64,000 nt of DNA from Eriocheir sinensis (Eukaryota; Arthropoda; Malacostraca; Decapoda; Varunidae): positions 21,799,540 to 21,863,539 of the forward strand of contig NC_066517.1 in NCBI RefSeq assembly GCF_024679095.1. Reading direction: 5' to 3'. This document shows, piece by piece, positions 13,139 to 25,189 of this stretch. The notes below the pieces were generated by a model. It made no database searches, had not been told where the DNA came from, and worked only from the letters and a program-made list of their open reading frames with translations. The position numbers and the translations under genes were made by a program. Within the stretch, counting starts at the first letter, position 1. Each line of letters opens with the position of its first letter.

Positions 13139-16100
13139 TAACAACAGTAGTTTTATTTTGTCAAGGCATAATAGACAAAAGAAGCACAAATATACACCAA
13201 CCTCTGACTTAAAGAATTAAAACAGAAAGAAGGTCCCAACACTACACTCACCAGTTGAACGTTACGGCTATGCTGGGGTTCTCACTGAGGGGGAACCTGG
13301 ACATGAGGAAGTGCAGCTGACAATAGTACTTCTTGAGCAGGGAACAGCCGGTGAAGTCATGGGGAGCGTGGGTGGCTGACGCCCGGAGGCTCTCCAGCTC
13401 ATGGATTTCCGTGCTGTAGCTCTCTGGGTCTTCATTATAATGGTCCCGGATGTACTGTTGGAGAGAGGAAACAATGAAAGTATTGATGTGAGCTGATGTA
13501 CTGTGAGGGTGATTTTAACTGTCCCATCTTATAAATGCCTGGGCCAGGATTCAAACCCAGGCTAGCAGATTCAATAGCTAAGTGTGCAAACCACTTCACT
13601 GCAGAGGCCCTTTCAAGCAGGTTATTAATATATATTTTCATAACCCTAAGCTACACTCTCCCCTACAAGAGAGCTTCAGCACCCTCAACCCTTGAAGGTC
13701 ACTAAAGGACAGGGGACCTCATATGCACCCTCCCCACCAGACACCTTTGCCACCCTCAACTCCCCAGGAATGAAGTGCCAACGGTTTACACAAAGATCGT
13801 TAGGTAAAACTCCAGCACACCCGCCAAATGGTAGTGATAACCAACGTTGCAGCACAAAGTGTATCATGATTTACCACAAACAATTAAATCTACCCCAACC
13901 TGTCCTAGCCAAACTAAATCTAATCTAACCTAACCTACCCTGACCTTAGGGCTCCCACTCTGTTATGAAAACAAAAATCCCTGATTTCTCCCAGATGGAT
14001 TTTCATTTTTCCAGGATGACTATTTCAGCCTATTTCTGGTTTTGACATTTTTATTACAAGGTAAAAAATAATAATTTCAGTACCAGATTCATATGGTGTC
14101 AAATTGGAGTACAACTGAACGTCACGGGTTCCCTCCTCTATTCAAAAATATATTTACTCTTACTTAAAAGAAGAAAGAAAATACTGGAATTCTTTTTGGG
14201 TATGGCATATTCATATCATGTTGGTATGTGCAAGTGTTAGTGGTAAGTGTTAGTATGTGTGTGTGCAGAAGTGTTGGCACGTACAGTATATACATACTCC
14301 ACTACTAATACCAGACCTTATTCTATTACCTGGGTACCATAATTCTTTAAAAAAAAATGGCCACTGGACAATACTAGAGATAACCCTGTCAAAGAAAACC
14401 CATTGCCCCCATACACTGGAGTAGGTGTTCCAAAAAACTATGTATTTATTATGACTAATGTCAGTGTTGGTGTGTGTATTTACCTATTTACCTGTTTGTA
14501 GTATACAGGGCCTGAGTTCAAGCTCGGACAGTCCTGTCTCCCAATCTATATATGTCCAACTTTTCTTTCATTATATAGACACAGCCCACTTCAACAATGT
14601 CTTTGTTTAGTCCATTCCATGTATCCACACTCCTGTATGGAAAACTGTACTTCTTTATGTCATTCAAACCATGCCCCTTTCTCAATTTCTTGCAGTGTCC
14701 CCTTAGGTGCCTCCTCCCTTTCATTTTAATTAAATCATTTCTATCCAACACATTCATTCCACTTATATTCCTGTACAATGCTATCAGGTCTCCTCTTTCT
14801 CTTCTTTCTTCAAATGTGGTAGCCCGAGTTCCTCCAATCTAGTCTCATATGACAGACTTGATAGTTCTGGTACCATCTTAAGCCCCATTCAGACTGTGCC
14901 AACTCTGGGCCACGACTGCCCACGACTCTAGGGTACACGAGTTCTTTGGTGTTGATGAGAAAGGGTCATGCATGTCTTGAAAGAGGTCTATAGTATTTCC
15001 ACGTGAAACTGGCCGATGGGGCAGTGGTGGCTGCGGCCCCGCTCCGCACCCACACCTTGCCACACACTCTCAACACCTCGCACTTCCTCTCACATACGTC
15101 AGCTATTTGCTACCTTCAAATGAATTTAATTAAATAACTGGATAATCCAATAAGGTCATATAGTGTTAAAATTGTTTCGTTTTTAGGATGAAAACAAAGA
15201 TTTTGTATAAATACCACAACACTTGACAACGTTGGAATATAACGTCAAGTGTCGTGGTATTCATACAAAATCTTTGTTATCATCCTAAATACGAAACAAT
15301 CTTAACACTATATGACCTTATTGGATTATCCAGTTATTTAATGAATAAAATAATGAATAAAAGTGGGCCTAACACTGAACCTTGAGGAACCCCACTGGTA
15401 ACATTACTCCATTCATTTTTTTTACCATAAATGGTAACCCTCTGTTTCCTGTCGCTAATCCACGCCCTAATCCAATCATAAACCTTCCCTCCTATTCCAT
15501 GAGCCCTGACTTTATTTAATAGTCTCTGGTGAGGTACCTTATTGAAGGCCTTACTAAAATAAAGATAAACTACATCATAACTCTCATCATTGTCAGCTGC
15601 CTCGTATACTTTATTGTCAAAGGATAAAAGATTAGTAAGGCATGACTTTCCTTTAGTAAACCCATGCTGAGTCGTGAATTAAATTATGTCTGTCAATATG
15701 GTCCCTAATACTGTCTGCTATTATTGACTCAAGCATTTTCCCTATAACTGACATCAAACTAATCAGCCTATAGTTTTGCATAGATTTGTCTCCCTTCTCA
15801 TCGATTGGAATAACGTGTGCCTGCCTCCATGAAACAGGCACCACCCCTGTGTCTAGCGACTTCCTAAAAACTTCTGTAAGCAGCCCACTGATTTCAATTT
15901 ACATTCTTTTAATACCCTGGGAAAAATTTAATCTGGCCCTGGCGCCTTCGTAACTTTGAGTCTATCTATCTGTCTAATCACGACCTCCCGACTTACATAT
16001 GTCAGTTAATCCTTCTACCTCTTCTCCCTGTGGATCTGTTCTCCCTGATGTATATCGTCTAACCTTCCTTTGGTAAATACAGTTCGGATATATATGTTTA

Positions 16101-17590
16101 ATGCCTCACTCATTTCCTCATCTGTATCTATCAGTGATTCTCCTGACTTAAGCGGCCCTATCTTATCCCTAACCTTGGTCTTATACAGCTGAAAGAAGCT
16201 CTTTGGATTGGTCTTTGCTTCCCTGGCAATTCTAATCTCATAATTATGGTTAAGATTCGTTTTAGGACCATGCCAGTATCTCATTACCTACCTTATGAAA
16301 CATCAGTAGCTCTTCATATATCTTTTCTACAAACCTTCAACAATCATGGAAACGCTTTGAAAATCCAATGGAAGGACTTTTTTTTACTCTTGAAAATAGG
16401 GGATAATGTTTACGGAAGCGTGTCGCCTCCTCTGGCGGCGGTGCAGCCGGTGTTGCGAGAAATACCTCCTCGCTGAAATAAGTCACATATATTTATGGGG
16501 GGAAGGGTCCAGGGGGGGTCCAGGGGGGTGCAGCCCCCCCTTTAGTAGGTCGTAAAGTTCTGTTGGAGTAGTTTAAATATGCTCCCCAACCCTAAACCCT
16601 TTGCGAGCTATTTTGTGGCTGTGGCGGCTGCAGCGTCGCCGCGGCCGTCGCCAGAGGAGGCGACGCGCTTTCACAAACATTATTCCCTATTTTCAAGAGT
16701 AAAAAATAAGTCCTTGAATTGGATTTTCAAAGCGTTTCCATGACTGTTGAAGGTTTGTAGAAAAGATATATGAAGAGATAGTGATGTTTCATAAGGTAGA
16801 TAATGAGATACTGGCACAATCCCAAAACGAATCTTTACCTGTTTTGCTACACGAGTGCTTTTCTTTACTGTTCTAGCTAAATTGTTGTAACTGTCCCTAA
16901 GGTGCTCTTCCCCCCTCTTGACTCTAAGATATAATCCTCTTTTCCTTCCTATTTCATTTTTGAGCCTGTCTGTCACCCATCGCGGATAACTACCTTAGCC
17001 AACCATCAGAACATGTGAAGAACAATCTACTTGCTGTCCTGGTTGGAGGTGTCACTCGATTCTAGATGGGGTTCTCCCTGTCTAGGTAAGAAATTCTCCC
17101 CATCTAGGTAAGACCTGACTTCCCTGTGAGGTACAAACTGTTGCTGACCTAGTTTGACCTCCCTGACCAGACTATTGTACTCACCCTCTAGTAAGCTGCT
17201 AACCTGACTAATGACCTCACCGGAGATTAACGCCACTCCCTGTAAACCAATGGCCCACTCACGCCACGACACCCCGCCCAGGCCTGACCCCCTGCACCCT
17301 GCCGCCGCCACGCCCACACGCCCACACACCCACGCACGCAAACACAAAAACAACACCCAAATAAATCCTTCTCTCCCCGAGGCGCAAATCACTTGACAAC
17401 CCCCAGTGGCTCCCCGGAGGTAAACACCCTAATTACGGGAGACAGGTGGCTTGATGAGGGCCGCGGGGGAGGGGGACGGTAAGATAAGTGCCCAGCGTCT
17501 CACCTGTCGTAGTTTGGGTGCAAATTCGACGCTCTCAGCACTGGATTTTAGTTCAAAGCCGAGCATAGGCAGCCGCGGCACTGCCTCCAT
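3738..17590 (-). CDS. PTPN23: HD-PTP / PTPN23 (myopic) tyrosine-protein phosphatase non-receptor type 23-like, 5' three quarters
   Basis: ESCRT-associated Bro1-family scaffold of endosomes; in known family members it links ubiquitinated cargo, ESCRT-0/I and CHMP4 during receptor down-regulation. Coding exons read on the minus strand are 17590-17504, 13454-13252, 12974-12797, 12049-11905, 11392-11280, 10726-10550, 9606-9365, 8993-8861, 8279-8148, 7803-7569, 6859-6663 and 6344-3738. All have GT donors and AG acceptors and join in one frame to about 1483 residues. The start MEAVPRLPM is the family start; an in-frame ATG 14 codons upstream (17632) is less likely. BRO1 covers about residues 1-370 (motifs ACILYNIGALH, CTHFQCAA, AQECILEKS, AEEQQKMGER, HQASSMYSEEKAKLL); the coiled-coil V domain about 370-715 (MQLD, PLDQVLAAIP, LEQNMAAQ); then the proline/glutamine-rich region. 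The last exon ends on a complete Ser codon with donor GTAAGT, so the gene continues left and the phosphatase domain is not in the window. Family assignment is secure; exon borders are by eye. Confidence 0.95.
7318..7470 (+). repeat. Dispersed decapod-type repeat, family 1, copy 1
   Basis: It contains GGTTCATGGTACAGAAGAAG, CAAACTACCAC and a later AAAACTCCTAC block. These are shared with the two copies at 63709-64000, in the same orientation. Located in an HD-PTP intron; class not determined. Confidence 0.6.
12590..12770 (+). repeat. Dispersed repeat, family 2, copy 1
   Basis: The motifs ACAAAAGAAAA, GAGGTCAAAAGAGAGGTCAA and GATGTCCTGATACTCTTG match the segment at about 62190-62365 in the RETREG intron. 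It lies in an HD-PTP intron. Likely a SINE or LINE fragment. Confidence 0.55.
13063..13145. repeat. (ATA)n microsatellite in HD-PTP intron 2
   Basis: About 25 AAT/ATA units between the second and third coding exons of HD-PTP; the poly-Ile frame is an artefact. Confidence 0.98.
13490..13642 (-). mobile_element. tRNA-derived SINE, minus orientation
   Basis: Read on the minus strand, GTGAAGTGGTTTGCACACTTAGC (split A-box region) is followed by a B-box-like GGTTTGAATCC and then TTATAAGATGGGAC. This is a diverged SINE head in HD-PTP intron 1 directly upstream of exon 2. Confidence 0.6.
15129..15342. mobile_element. Foldback element inside the LINE
   Basis: A 214-bp inverted repeat with arms of about 98 bp (GGATAATCCAATAAGGTCAT ... 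and its inverse) differs at about five positions and has an 18-base centre. It interrupts the reverse-transcriptase frame right after GPLLF, so it landed after the LINE. Confidence 0.75.
16249..16850. mobile_element. Long-TIR foldback element inside the LINE
   Basis: Arms of about 200 bp (16249-16445 and the inverse at 16632-16850; both contain CAAAGCGTTTCCATGA in one or other orientation with a mismatch) flank a GC-rich loop (GGCGGCGGTGCAG, GGGGGGTCC). The arms end at GATTCGTTTTRGG and its inverse. It splits the LINE linker frame. Confidence 0.75.
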
Positions 17591-17640
17591 CTTTGCGTCC
17601 ACGGAGCCTCCTCTTCCTCTTCTTGGCTCCACTTTGTATC
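17591..17640 (-). promoter_or_regulatory. HD-PTP 5' leader
   Basis: The 50 bases upstream of the HD-PTP ATG are open in the coding frame and purine-rich on the minus strand. They run directly into the minisatellite that follows. No TATA box is evident; the transcription start cannot be placed. Confidence 0.35.
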
Positions 17641-18262
17641 GTATATGTTCTTCTTGGTTCGTTTTGGTTCTTAATTCTTAGTTCTTCTTGGTTCTGTTTG
17701 GTCCTTTTGGGTTCTTTTTAGTTCTTCTTGGTTCCTTTTGGTTCTTCTTCTTAATTGGTTCTTTTTGGTTCTTGTTAGTTCTTCTTGGTTCTTTTTGGTT
17801 CTTTGTCTTGGTTCTTTTTGGTTCTTCTGGTTCATTTTGGTTCTTCGTCTTGGTTCTTTTTGGTTCTTCGATCGTTTTGGTTCCTTTTGGTTTTTCGTCT
17901 TAGTTCTTTTTCGTTCTTCGTCTTGGCTCTTAATTCTTAGTTCTTCTTGGTTCTTTTTGGTTTTTCGTGGTTCTTAGTTCTTTTTTGTTCTTCTACTTCT
18001 TAATAATTGGTTCCTAGCTTTTGGTTTTTCTTCTTGCATGGTTCTTAATTGTTAGTTCTTCTTCTTGGTTCGTTTTAATTGGTTCTTTTTGGCTCTTTTT
18101 TGTTTCTTCTTGGTTCTTTTTGGTTCGTCTTGGCTCTTTTAGGTTCTTGTTAGTTCTTCTTAATTGGTTATTTTGGTTCTTGGCTCTTTTTGGTTCTTCA
18201 AGAGTCTTATATAATTATTGGTTCTTGTTGGTTCTTTTTCTTGGTTCTTGGTTCTTCAAGTG
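17640..18262. repeat. Degenerate GGTTCTT minisatellite upstream of HD-PTP
   Basis: About 620 bp of short variable units built on TTGGTTCTT (AAGAACCAA on the transcribed orientation of HD-PTP), mostly 10-20 bp long. It starts about 50 bp upstream of the HD-PTP start codon. Leu/Phe/Trp-rich frames here are artefacts. Confidence 0.95.
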
Positions 18263-18850
18263 TAACAGATTGATTGATAATTTATTGAAGCAGGTAAACA
18301 ATTAATAAGAGAGAATTTAAGGGAGGAATTAGAACATGCCTTCCCAACCCCCAGGCAGGATCGACAGCTAGTGTGTTTATACAACAATTAATATATACCA
18401 TGAAACTAAAAAGATACAATGGTAGAAAACAGACAAAAGGACAGACAAGGGAAAGGAAAACAAAAACCAAGTGGGCTAAAGTGAAAAAAATAAAGGAAAA
18501 TATGGAAAAAGCAAAAGACTGCAAGTTGATTTTCCTCTTCAACTCTCTATTATAGCCCAGAAATATTTATCTTATGTTTGTTATACCGCAAATAATCCCC
18601 CTGGTGTTGGTATTTATGTATGTAGCTAATGTGTATATTTTAATGGATATATTTGTTGTTGTGATGAGATGGATCTTGAAATGTTCTCTTTGAGCTGCTA
18701 TCATGAAACATAGATATTTGCGTTATTTGTTATGATCGTTAATTATTTCTTTCATGTGTATAGTCTCATAATGGAACTTTTGTATGAATGTTAGCAGCTT
18801 TTAGAAGAGTGCGTGGGCAGCGCGCGAATACTGTCATGGCGGTCACGTGA
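18263..18850. other. Intergenic AT-rich DNA, nothing recognised
   Basis: Between the minisatellite and the left end of the RNF14 duplication. No coding, RNA or repeat feature could be supported. Confidence 0.6.
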
Positions 18851-19039
18851 CTCTGCTGTCATGTCTTGGCCTTGGTCTTGCACTCATGCTCTGGGAGGTC
18901 AAAGAGTTAAACTTGTCTCGCTCCTCTTTGTTCCCACGCCTCGCTCTGCTGTTATTTTATTCTACTTGATAATGTCAGATGGGATAAATAAACAGATGCA
19001 TGCCATGGCCTCTAATTCTGTCCTCACTTCATTACTTCC

Positions 19040-20040
19040 TCCTAAACTTCACAAAATTCTTAACTAAACTCTAAAAAAATTGCTCCAGTACTTTATTAAA
19101 TTCTAAACTAAAAAAAAAGTTCCATTACTTCATTGGATTCTGAACCAAACTCTAAAAAATTGCTCCACAACTTCATTAAATTCTAAACTCTAAAAATATC
19201 CTCCATTGCTTTATTAAATTCTAAACCAAACTCTATTTGAATTGAATTGAAATATTTATTGTTGTAAAATACAAAAAGGGGGACGGCTGGTCTTGCAGAC
19301 AAACCCCTGACTAGGCTAGTTAAAAAAAAAAAAAAAATTGCATTGTACAAAAATATAAACACAAGTTGAGGTTAGTTAACAGAAAAAGGAATTAGAATGT
19401 AAATACTGATAATATTCCTGAGTAGGTACACATGCAGTTACCTAGATTATCACCTGGCAGCAAACTTTGGGTACTCTTTAATAATGGCAGCTACAATGTA
19501 CGTTATGATTAATGAACCAGGCAACAAGGGAAGGCACATCACTTAAACCCTGTGGATGGTAACAGGCTATGGCAGGACACTCAAGGGCATAATGTTGTAG
19601 AGTGTGACCTCCCGGCCTGGCGCACAGAGCACAAGACTTGGGTGGGGCATCACTCACCTCCCAGTAGTATTTATACCCTAGTTTAAGACGCATTACAACA
19701 AGATCATATAAGGCACTCTTTCTACCGTAGGTGGCATTGGTGTCTTGTGAAACATGGACATAGTGGATAGAGCTTGGACTACCCCTCTCATAGCAGCTGG
19801 CAATGTCAGAGTCAATTGAGCTCTGTGTGTAGAGTTTTAGTCTGCCCTTGATATAATTATAAGTATATTCCGCAGGAGTGCCTTCTAGAGTCCTATTAAG
19901 GGCACGCCGAACCAAAGCATCCCTTGTTCTAAACCAAACTCTTAAAAAAAAAAGTGCCAAAACTTCACCAAATTCTGAATAAAACTCTAAAAATATACTC
20001 AAACTTCACTTAACTCTGAACTTCACCCAACTCTTCGATA
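19040..20040. repeat. Tandem TTCTAAAC-CTCTAAAAAA repeat, unit 1 (split by a LINE)
   Basis: Degenerate repeats built on CTTCATTAAATTCTAAAC and CTCTAAAAAATTGCTCCA, about 50-60 bp per unit. The block is interrupted at 19235-19926. The matching block in unit 2 (28130-28390) is uninterrupted. Confidence 0.8.
19235..19926 (-). mobile_element. 5'-truncated non-LTR retrotransposon with flanking direct repeats
   Basis: The minus strand encodes a LINE ORF2 C-terminus (LKLGYKYYWEVS, CALCARPGGHTLQHYALECP, VPSLVAWFINHN) with a CCHC-like finger. The 3' end is a short TTCAA repeat. The 16-bp sequence TTCTAAACCAAACTCT occurs on both sides (19219-19234 and 19927-19942), consistent with a target-site duplication, although it also resembles the local tandem unit. 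Absent from duplication unit 2. Confidence 0.75.
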
Positions 20041-20681
20041 CTACCAGCCCTCACTTCATCCTTGCTATTAAAAATAATGTCACACATACAAAATATAATT
20101 ACCCCATTGCATAGAGAAGTAAGCTGCTAATATATACCCAGTATCATTAATAATATATCAAGTTAACCAAACATTCATCATCAGTTGCCTTCACAAATAG
20201 AAAGAACATGAATGAATTATTTTTTTTAAACTACTTTTTAGATAAAGTATTATGCAGACATCACCACAAATGAAATAGTTTATTATGAAAAATAAATCTC
20301 CTATATTCCATCAGAGTGACTATGTACACAAAAATTGTTATATTTTTCAAGAAAAAGAATACTGTCGCCTTTCCTTTATCGACAGAGTTTGGTGACTACG
20401 ACTACGCAGCTCTGCCTCGCCACACTTTACAGGACACCACCACACAAGACACACGACACACCTTATGTACTCCATGTTCATATTCAGAAAACTTCAACTG
20501 AACCAAATGTAGTTCAAGACATTTCCCACACAGCACTGAGAGGAAATGAACAGCTCTGTCCTGCCATATAATTAAAACAAAAATTGGTCATCTGGTCACT
20601 GGGCTGGCATGGGTAAGGAAGGATAATATTTGACACTAACATGAACAGAGTATAGACATCTCTTTCCTTGTTTCTAGCACC

Positions 20682-23600
20682 TCAAACCTCATCCTCCTCC
20701 TCTGACATGTAATCCTCGTTGTCCTGGTACGCTCCGTGGAAGAGCTGGTTGTAGCACGGAAAGTTGCGGTCACTGAAGTGGCTGTAAGGGTCTCTGAGGT
20801 TCAGGATCATCATACACAGCCAGCAGAAGTTGATGCTGCAGTGCTGGCAGGTCATCTTGTTGCAGCCATCGCGTTTCTGAGGGTTAGGACAAGGTGATGA
20901 TGAAAATAAATACAGTAGGTGGAGAGGGGTGACTCCAAAGAGAGACAAGCCAAAAGAAAAAAAGAAGAAGAAAAGGAAGAAGTTTTGAGACAAGGAGGAA
21001 ATGCAAAGTAAGGATGCTGTTCAATATTACCACCTTTTCAGATAATCATTCTCTACTTTCCTTCCTAACACATGAAATACAAAACAAAACAGCAATTAGT
21101 ATCTTCCTCCCAGAAGCAGTGCCTGACAACTCCTTCAGGTTTCAAATAATTACTCTCCACTTACCTCTATCTTAATAAGGCATTTGGGACACCTCTTCGA
21201 ATTCTCTTCCAAGTAGCAAAGTGAAAGGAATTCGTCCCTCAGACCGCACAGATATTTCTTGCCGTACTGATTCTCGAGAACCTTCTTTTCGTCTTCGGTG
21301 CCGTTGATGTAGATTTCCATGATTTTCTTAGACTCGCTGTGCCTCAGGCGGCAAGGGTTAACACCATGCCAACTAAAGCTAAAGAAAGAAAAAAAAAGCA
21401 ATCATTATCCTCATTTAGTCTCTTTCCAATTAATGTTGGGAAAGCAAAAGAACAAGACTAAACTCCCCTCTACCAGGAAAAAGGGTACATTTCAGACCAT
21501 ACCTAGTACATAAACATGAGTGATGGTGGCCAAAAAACATTCATCAACATTCTATTACTATTTCCTGCATGAGATTGGGTGTAAAGAATATGCTTCAGTA
21601 AAGGAGGAAACAAACCTACATTCATAAAACATACAAAACCATATTACTGTGCCACCAAGAACCACTAATTAGCTGCGTATCTTACAAGGACATTACACAC
21701 TTATGCCTGACTCATATGCTATAAAAAACACAAAAATAATATAAAAAATTACTAATGGGTGTTACAAGTAAAACTATATAATTACAAACACAATACTGCC
21801 AAAAATCACTAACAAGCTGACACTCTTACCAGCAGATTCCACAGAAGACAAACTTGCATGAAGGACACTGGCCCCTCCTCTCCTCGACAGCGACTGGGTA
21901 CTGGCAGTGGATGCGAGGACACGGCTGAATGTCACCCAGGGATGACAGGGTTGAATTGAGCAGCATTTCATCCCAGCGATTGTACAGGTCTACTGAAACA
22001 ACCTCCTGAACCTATGCAAAATAGACATATCATTTATTATATTATCATTATCATTGAGATCCATGAAAGGGCATCAAGGGAAAGTAAATAATTGATATAG
22101 GCCCAAACAGTCCTCAAAGTGAGCAGACATGGATATGAAAATAAAAGACAGTGACAGTAAAGTAATGAGGAAATAAAAAAAAGAGAGGTACTGTATAATT
22201 ACAAAAACAATATGAAACTTTAAAATCAAACAGAATATCCTTTTTATAGTATTATTAACATCACATACACAGATACTGAAATGATAATGATACAATAATG
22301 ATGATGATTATGTATGATGACCAGCAATGGCCATGGCAGAAGATTTTTCATCTTTATCCAGACACTCACTCCCTGCCTGCTCAAAGTTTCTCAAGGATCT
22401 TTCACTCCTCTCCCTGATCGACATACTCCTGCACCCTATCTCTCTATTTCAATGGAGGTCGTCCTCTAACATTCCTTTCCTCTCTCTCACTCACATACAC
22501 CCTTCCGGTCATCTTACTCTCCTCCATTTGCTCCATGTGGCCAAACCGCTTTAAAGTCTGTCACTTCACTCCTTCCACCACTTTACACTTCTTCCCTTCA
22601 CCCACATGACCCATTCCAAAACATTAATACACACTTTCATTACTCATTCCATCCATTCTACTCACACCACATGCACTCCTCAAATAACTCATTTCCACTG
22701 CCTGCACTCAAGACCTCTGACTTTCATTCCAGGCCCATGTTTCACTTGCATATGTGAGGGTTGGTACTATTACTGTAATACTATAATGGTGCACCTTAAT
22801 ACAAAAGAAAATCAGCCTCTTTACTGAAATTAGATCATTTTCTTCTTATTCTTATTTTGGCAACATCTATGTGTAGTGTGGAAGCAGTGTGTGCTGGTAT
22901 TTTTATTTCTATCAATTAGCCTTTGATCTCTTTCTCTTACTGTAAAAAATAAACAAATAAATAGCTACACCGACACCTACGTACTTGTTTTGGGTTGGCT
23001 TCGGAATCACACTTTTCCTCCGGGCACCTGAGGAACTTGATGTTGCCTTCGCTGATCTGGACCGAGAAGAAAGAGGCCATGCAGTCCTTGCAGTACACGT
23101 GCCTGCAGGGCCAGAACTCGAGGCAGTTGGCTCCCAGCTTGTCCAGGAAACACACCTTGCACTCAAACATCTTTGACTTGAACACTTTCCTTCGTGTGTC
23201 CTCATTGTATTCCTTCAGCAGGTGCAGCACTTTTGTTTTGGGTCCAATGTCTTGCACTGCCCTGCTGTCATAGCCACTCTGTCCGTTAACCACTACACTC
23301 ATGCCCGCCGTAGCACCGTCACTATTGCTAGTACAACTATCACTAATATCACAATCCTCGCCACAGGGGTCACAGGCAGCACCGCAATGCTCTTGGCTCA
23401 CGTCCGTCACAAGGCCACAGGTGTTTGGCATGCTGGGAAACACACAGCTGGGCTTAATAGAGTCCAGGTCTAGTGTGTCGGTGAGGTATAAGTAGTCCAT
23501 GGCCTCCTCCTTCAGGAACTGAGCCCAAGTGAAGGTGATCACCGAGCCCTCGTTCTCCTCCCACAAGGAATCCAGCTTCTGGCGCAGCTTAGTCAGCTGT

Positions 23601-24967
23601 GCAGTAAGAGAAAAGGACTTATTATTCCTTTCAGCTTTAAAGGGTGAAAATTATGTACAGAACCGTCCTCTAGAAATAAAATCATGAAAGTCCTTCCATG
23701 ATATAAATGGTTCACTAGAATAAGCAGAGGTGGAAGCTTAGATTTTTTTCTGACTTCTTCATTTCCTTCTTCTCCAGGTGTCTGATTCTCACAATTACTA
23801 TGGAGCACCTCTGCCTACTCACCTGCGCCCTGTTGAGCCACTTGCAGGAGAGCATGAAGCAAGGTGGGTGCTGGGACGGGTAGGTGGCTGGGAAGGTGAA
23901 GTGGAGGTGGATGGGGGGAAGGTACTCCACTTGGTACCTCTCTTCCTCCACCTCACCTACAAACACCCAAGACATACATAAATATACAACCATTAAAGTC
24001 TACTCACATTAACACTGATAAAAAGATCCATCCTTGCCAGCCAGCCCTGCAACCACCACCAAGATTTTACCTTTACCTTTTTTTCTTTTTCTTTACCATT
24101 TTACCTTTTGTCAATCACATGCAATCCTTTACAGAGGAAGCAAGGATTGTATGTGGATTGGCTAATGATATGGAATTGATGGGGTAAGGTGGAGCGGCAT
24201 ATGTTCAAAGTTAGTGTGCACAAAGTACAGACTTAAAAATTTACATATAGAATTTACAGTATCCAATGAAATTATATCTGATAAATGGCAAAAATTCCAA
24301 GCCAGTGGAAGGGTCAAGAAACATGCTCACAAATATTATCAATAAACAGAGCTACTAAAATTTTAATAAAAAAGATACCAATGTCTTTGGTGTAATCAAC
24401 AAACATTTTAAAGCCAGCCATAGTGTATAGTAAAAGAATTCTTTAAAAGCTCAATACTTGTCACTATCATCATCATCATTCATCATTTCATTGACGCCTG
24501 CTCCTAGGTGCTCCCACCGGGGGATGGCCACGGCAGAAGAGTTTCCATCTTTCTCTATCCAGACACTCCCTCCTTGCCTGCTCAAAGTTTCTCAAGAATC
24601 TTTCACCCCTCTCCCTAATGTACTCCTGCAGCCTATCACTATAACTATCAGATAAATAAAAGCCTTAGCTACTGGTATCTTTAGCAACATTGACAAAAAT
24701 GATGTCAAAGACATGCAAATTCATGTCACAACTACATGAAAACAAGAAACAAAACTTACCTGTGTCTTTGGTGAGCCTAGAGAGGAGGGTGAAGTCTGGG
24801 GGCAGGTCTAGGTGGATGGCGAGGACCCCCCCCTGGGCCCGGTCGCCACCTCCCGCCTCTGCCCCCTCCACCTCCACCTGGCTGGCTGTGAAGCTCTCCT
24901 CATAAATGCTGGCCAGGGCAAGGAGCTCATCCTCCTGAGCTTCAGCATCAAGGGACATGTTCCAGTT
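20682..24967 (-). CDS. RNF14: RNF14-like RBR E3 ubiquitin-protein ligase, copy A
   Basis: RBR-type E3 ligase; vertebrate RNF14 acts with GCN1 and RNF25 on proteins at stalled ribosomes. Exons (minus): 24967-24760 with ATG at 24958, 23956-23823, 23596-22985, 22011-21830, 21378-21165 and 20876-20682 (stop). They join in frame to about 511 residues; human RNF14 has 474. The RWD domain is in exons 1-3 (EAQEDELLALASIYEE; LPPIHLHFTFPATYPS; LWEENEGSV). RING1 is in exon 3 (CKVCFLDKLGANC, CRHVYCKDC), IBR in exons 4-5 (CPRIHCQYPV, CPSCKFVFCGIC, WHGVNPC), RING2 in exons 5-6 (CPKCLIKIE, DGCNKMTCQHC, FCWLC) with the presumed catalytic Cys in DGC. An AG acceptor nine bases before the ATG implies a separate upstream 5'UTR exon. 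The tail after RING2 (HFSDRNFPCYN, AYQDNED) departs from the family pattern that copy B keeps. Confidence 0.95.
22320..22800 (-). mobile_element. RTE-like LINE 3' fragment in RNF14-A intron 3
   Basis: The minus strand reads as a degenerate ORF2 C-terminus (PTLTYASETWAW, GVKSDTLKRFGHM, RPPLK, ILEKL-AGRE). Copy B lacks it at the matching place (about 36575), so it entered after the duplication. Confidence 0.75.
24470..24645 (-). mobile_element. RTE-like LINE 3' end in RNF14-A intron 1
   Basis: The minus strand reads RGERFLRNFEQARRECLDRE followed by RWKLFCRGHP and ends in an ATGATG tail. It is the same family as 22320-22800 and is absent from copy B, where flanking sequence is continuous near 38285. 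Confidence 0.75.
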
Positions 24968-25189
24968 CTGTAAAGAGGGAGGTTGTGAGCTTACATGTAC
25001 ACTGATGAACTTATATCACACTCTGCACTTAAATGCTTGTAATACTATTGAATTGAATTGTATAGTGTGTGTTAAATGTTCAGTGAGTTGGAAATAATTT
25101 AGTGCGAACGCTAACACGGCCAAGTGACTATGATGATGCCAAGTTTATCAAAAGGACATCAGAAAGCTATTCATGAAAGCAATCAAGGC

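Larger units (their letters stand above)
14480..17050 (-). mobile_element. Degenerate CR1/Jockey-like non-LTR retrotransposon, broken by insertions
   Basis: Minus-strand fragments appear in the order expected for a LINE ORF2: linker (16284-16015, IAREAKTNPKSFFQLYK); reverse transcriptase (15844-15353, with VPVSWRQAHVIPI, NYRLISLMSVIGKMLE, SQHGFTKGKSCLTN, SGVPQGSVLGPLLF); and the C-terminal tail (14865-14518, RGHCKKL, TWNGLN). The motif usually reading LDFSKAFDKVPH is LYFSKAFNKVPH, so catalytic and neighbouring acids are lost. Stops, two foldback insertions (15129-15342, 16249-16850) and replacement of the segment between about 14880 and 15350 show it is dead. An open frame at 17392-17027 just upstream may belong to the same element. 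Confidence 0.8.

Noticed and set aside
16246..16976. Two similar short proteins on opposite strands
   Set aside because: They are the two arms of a foldback element read in mirror orientation, not paralogous genes.
19478..20002. 174-residue minus-strand protein as a host gene
   Set aside because: Its C-terminal finger and the LKLGYKYYWEVS and LQHYALECP motifs are those of a non-LTR retrotransposon tail; it is absent from the duplicated locus.
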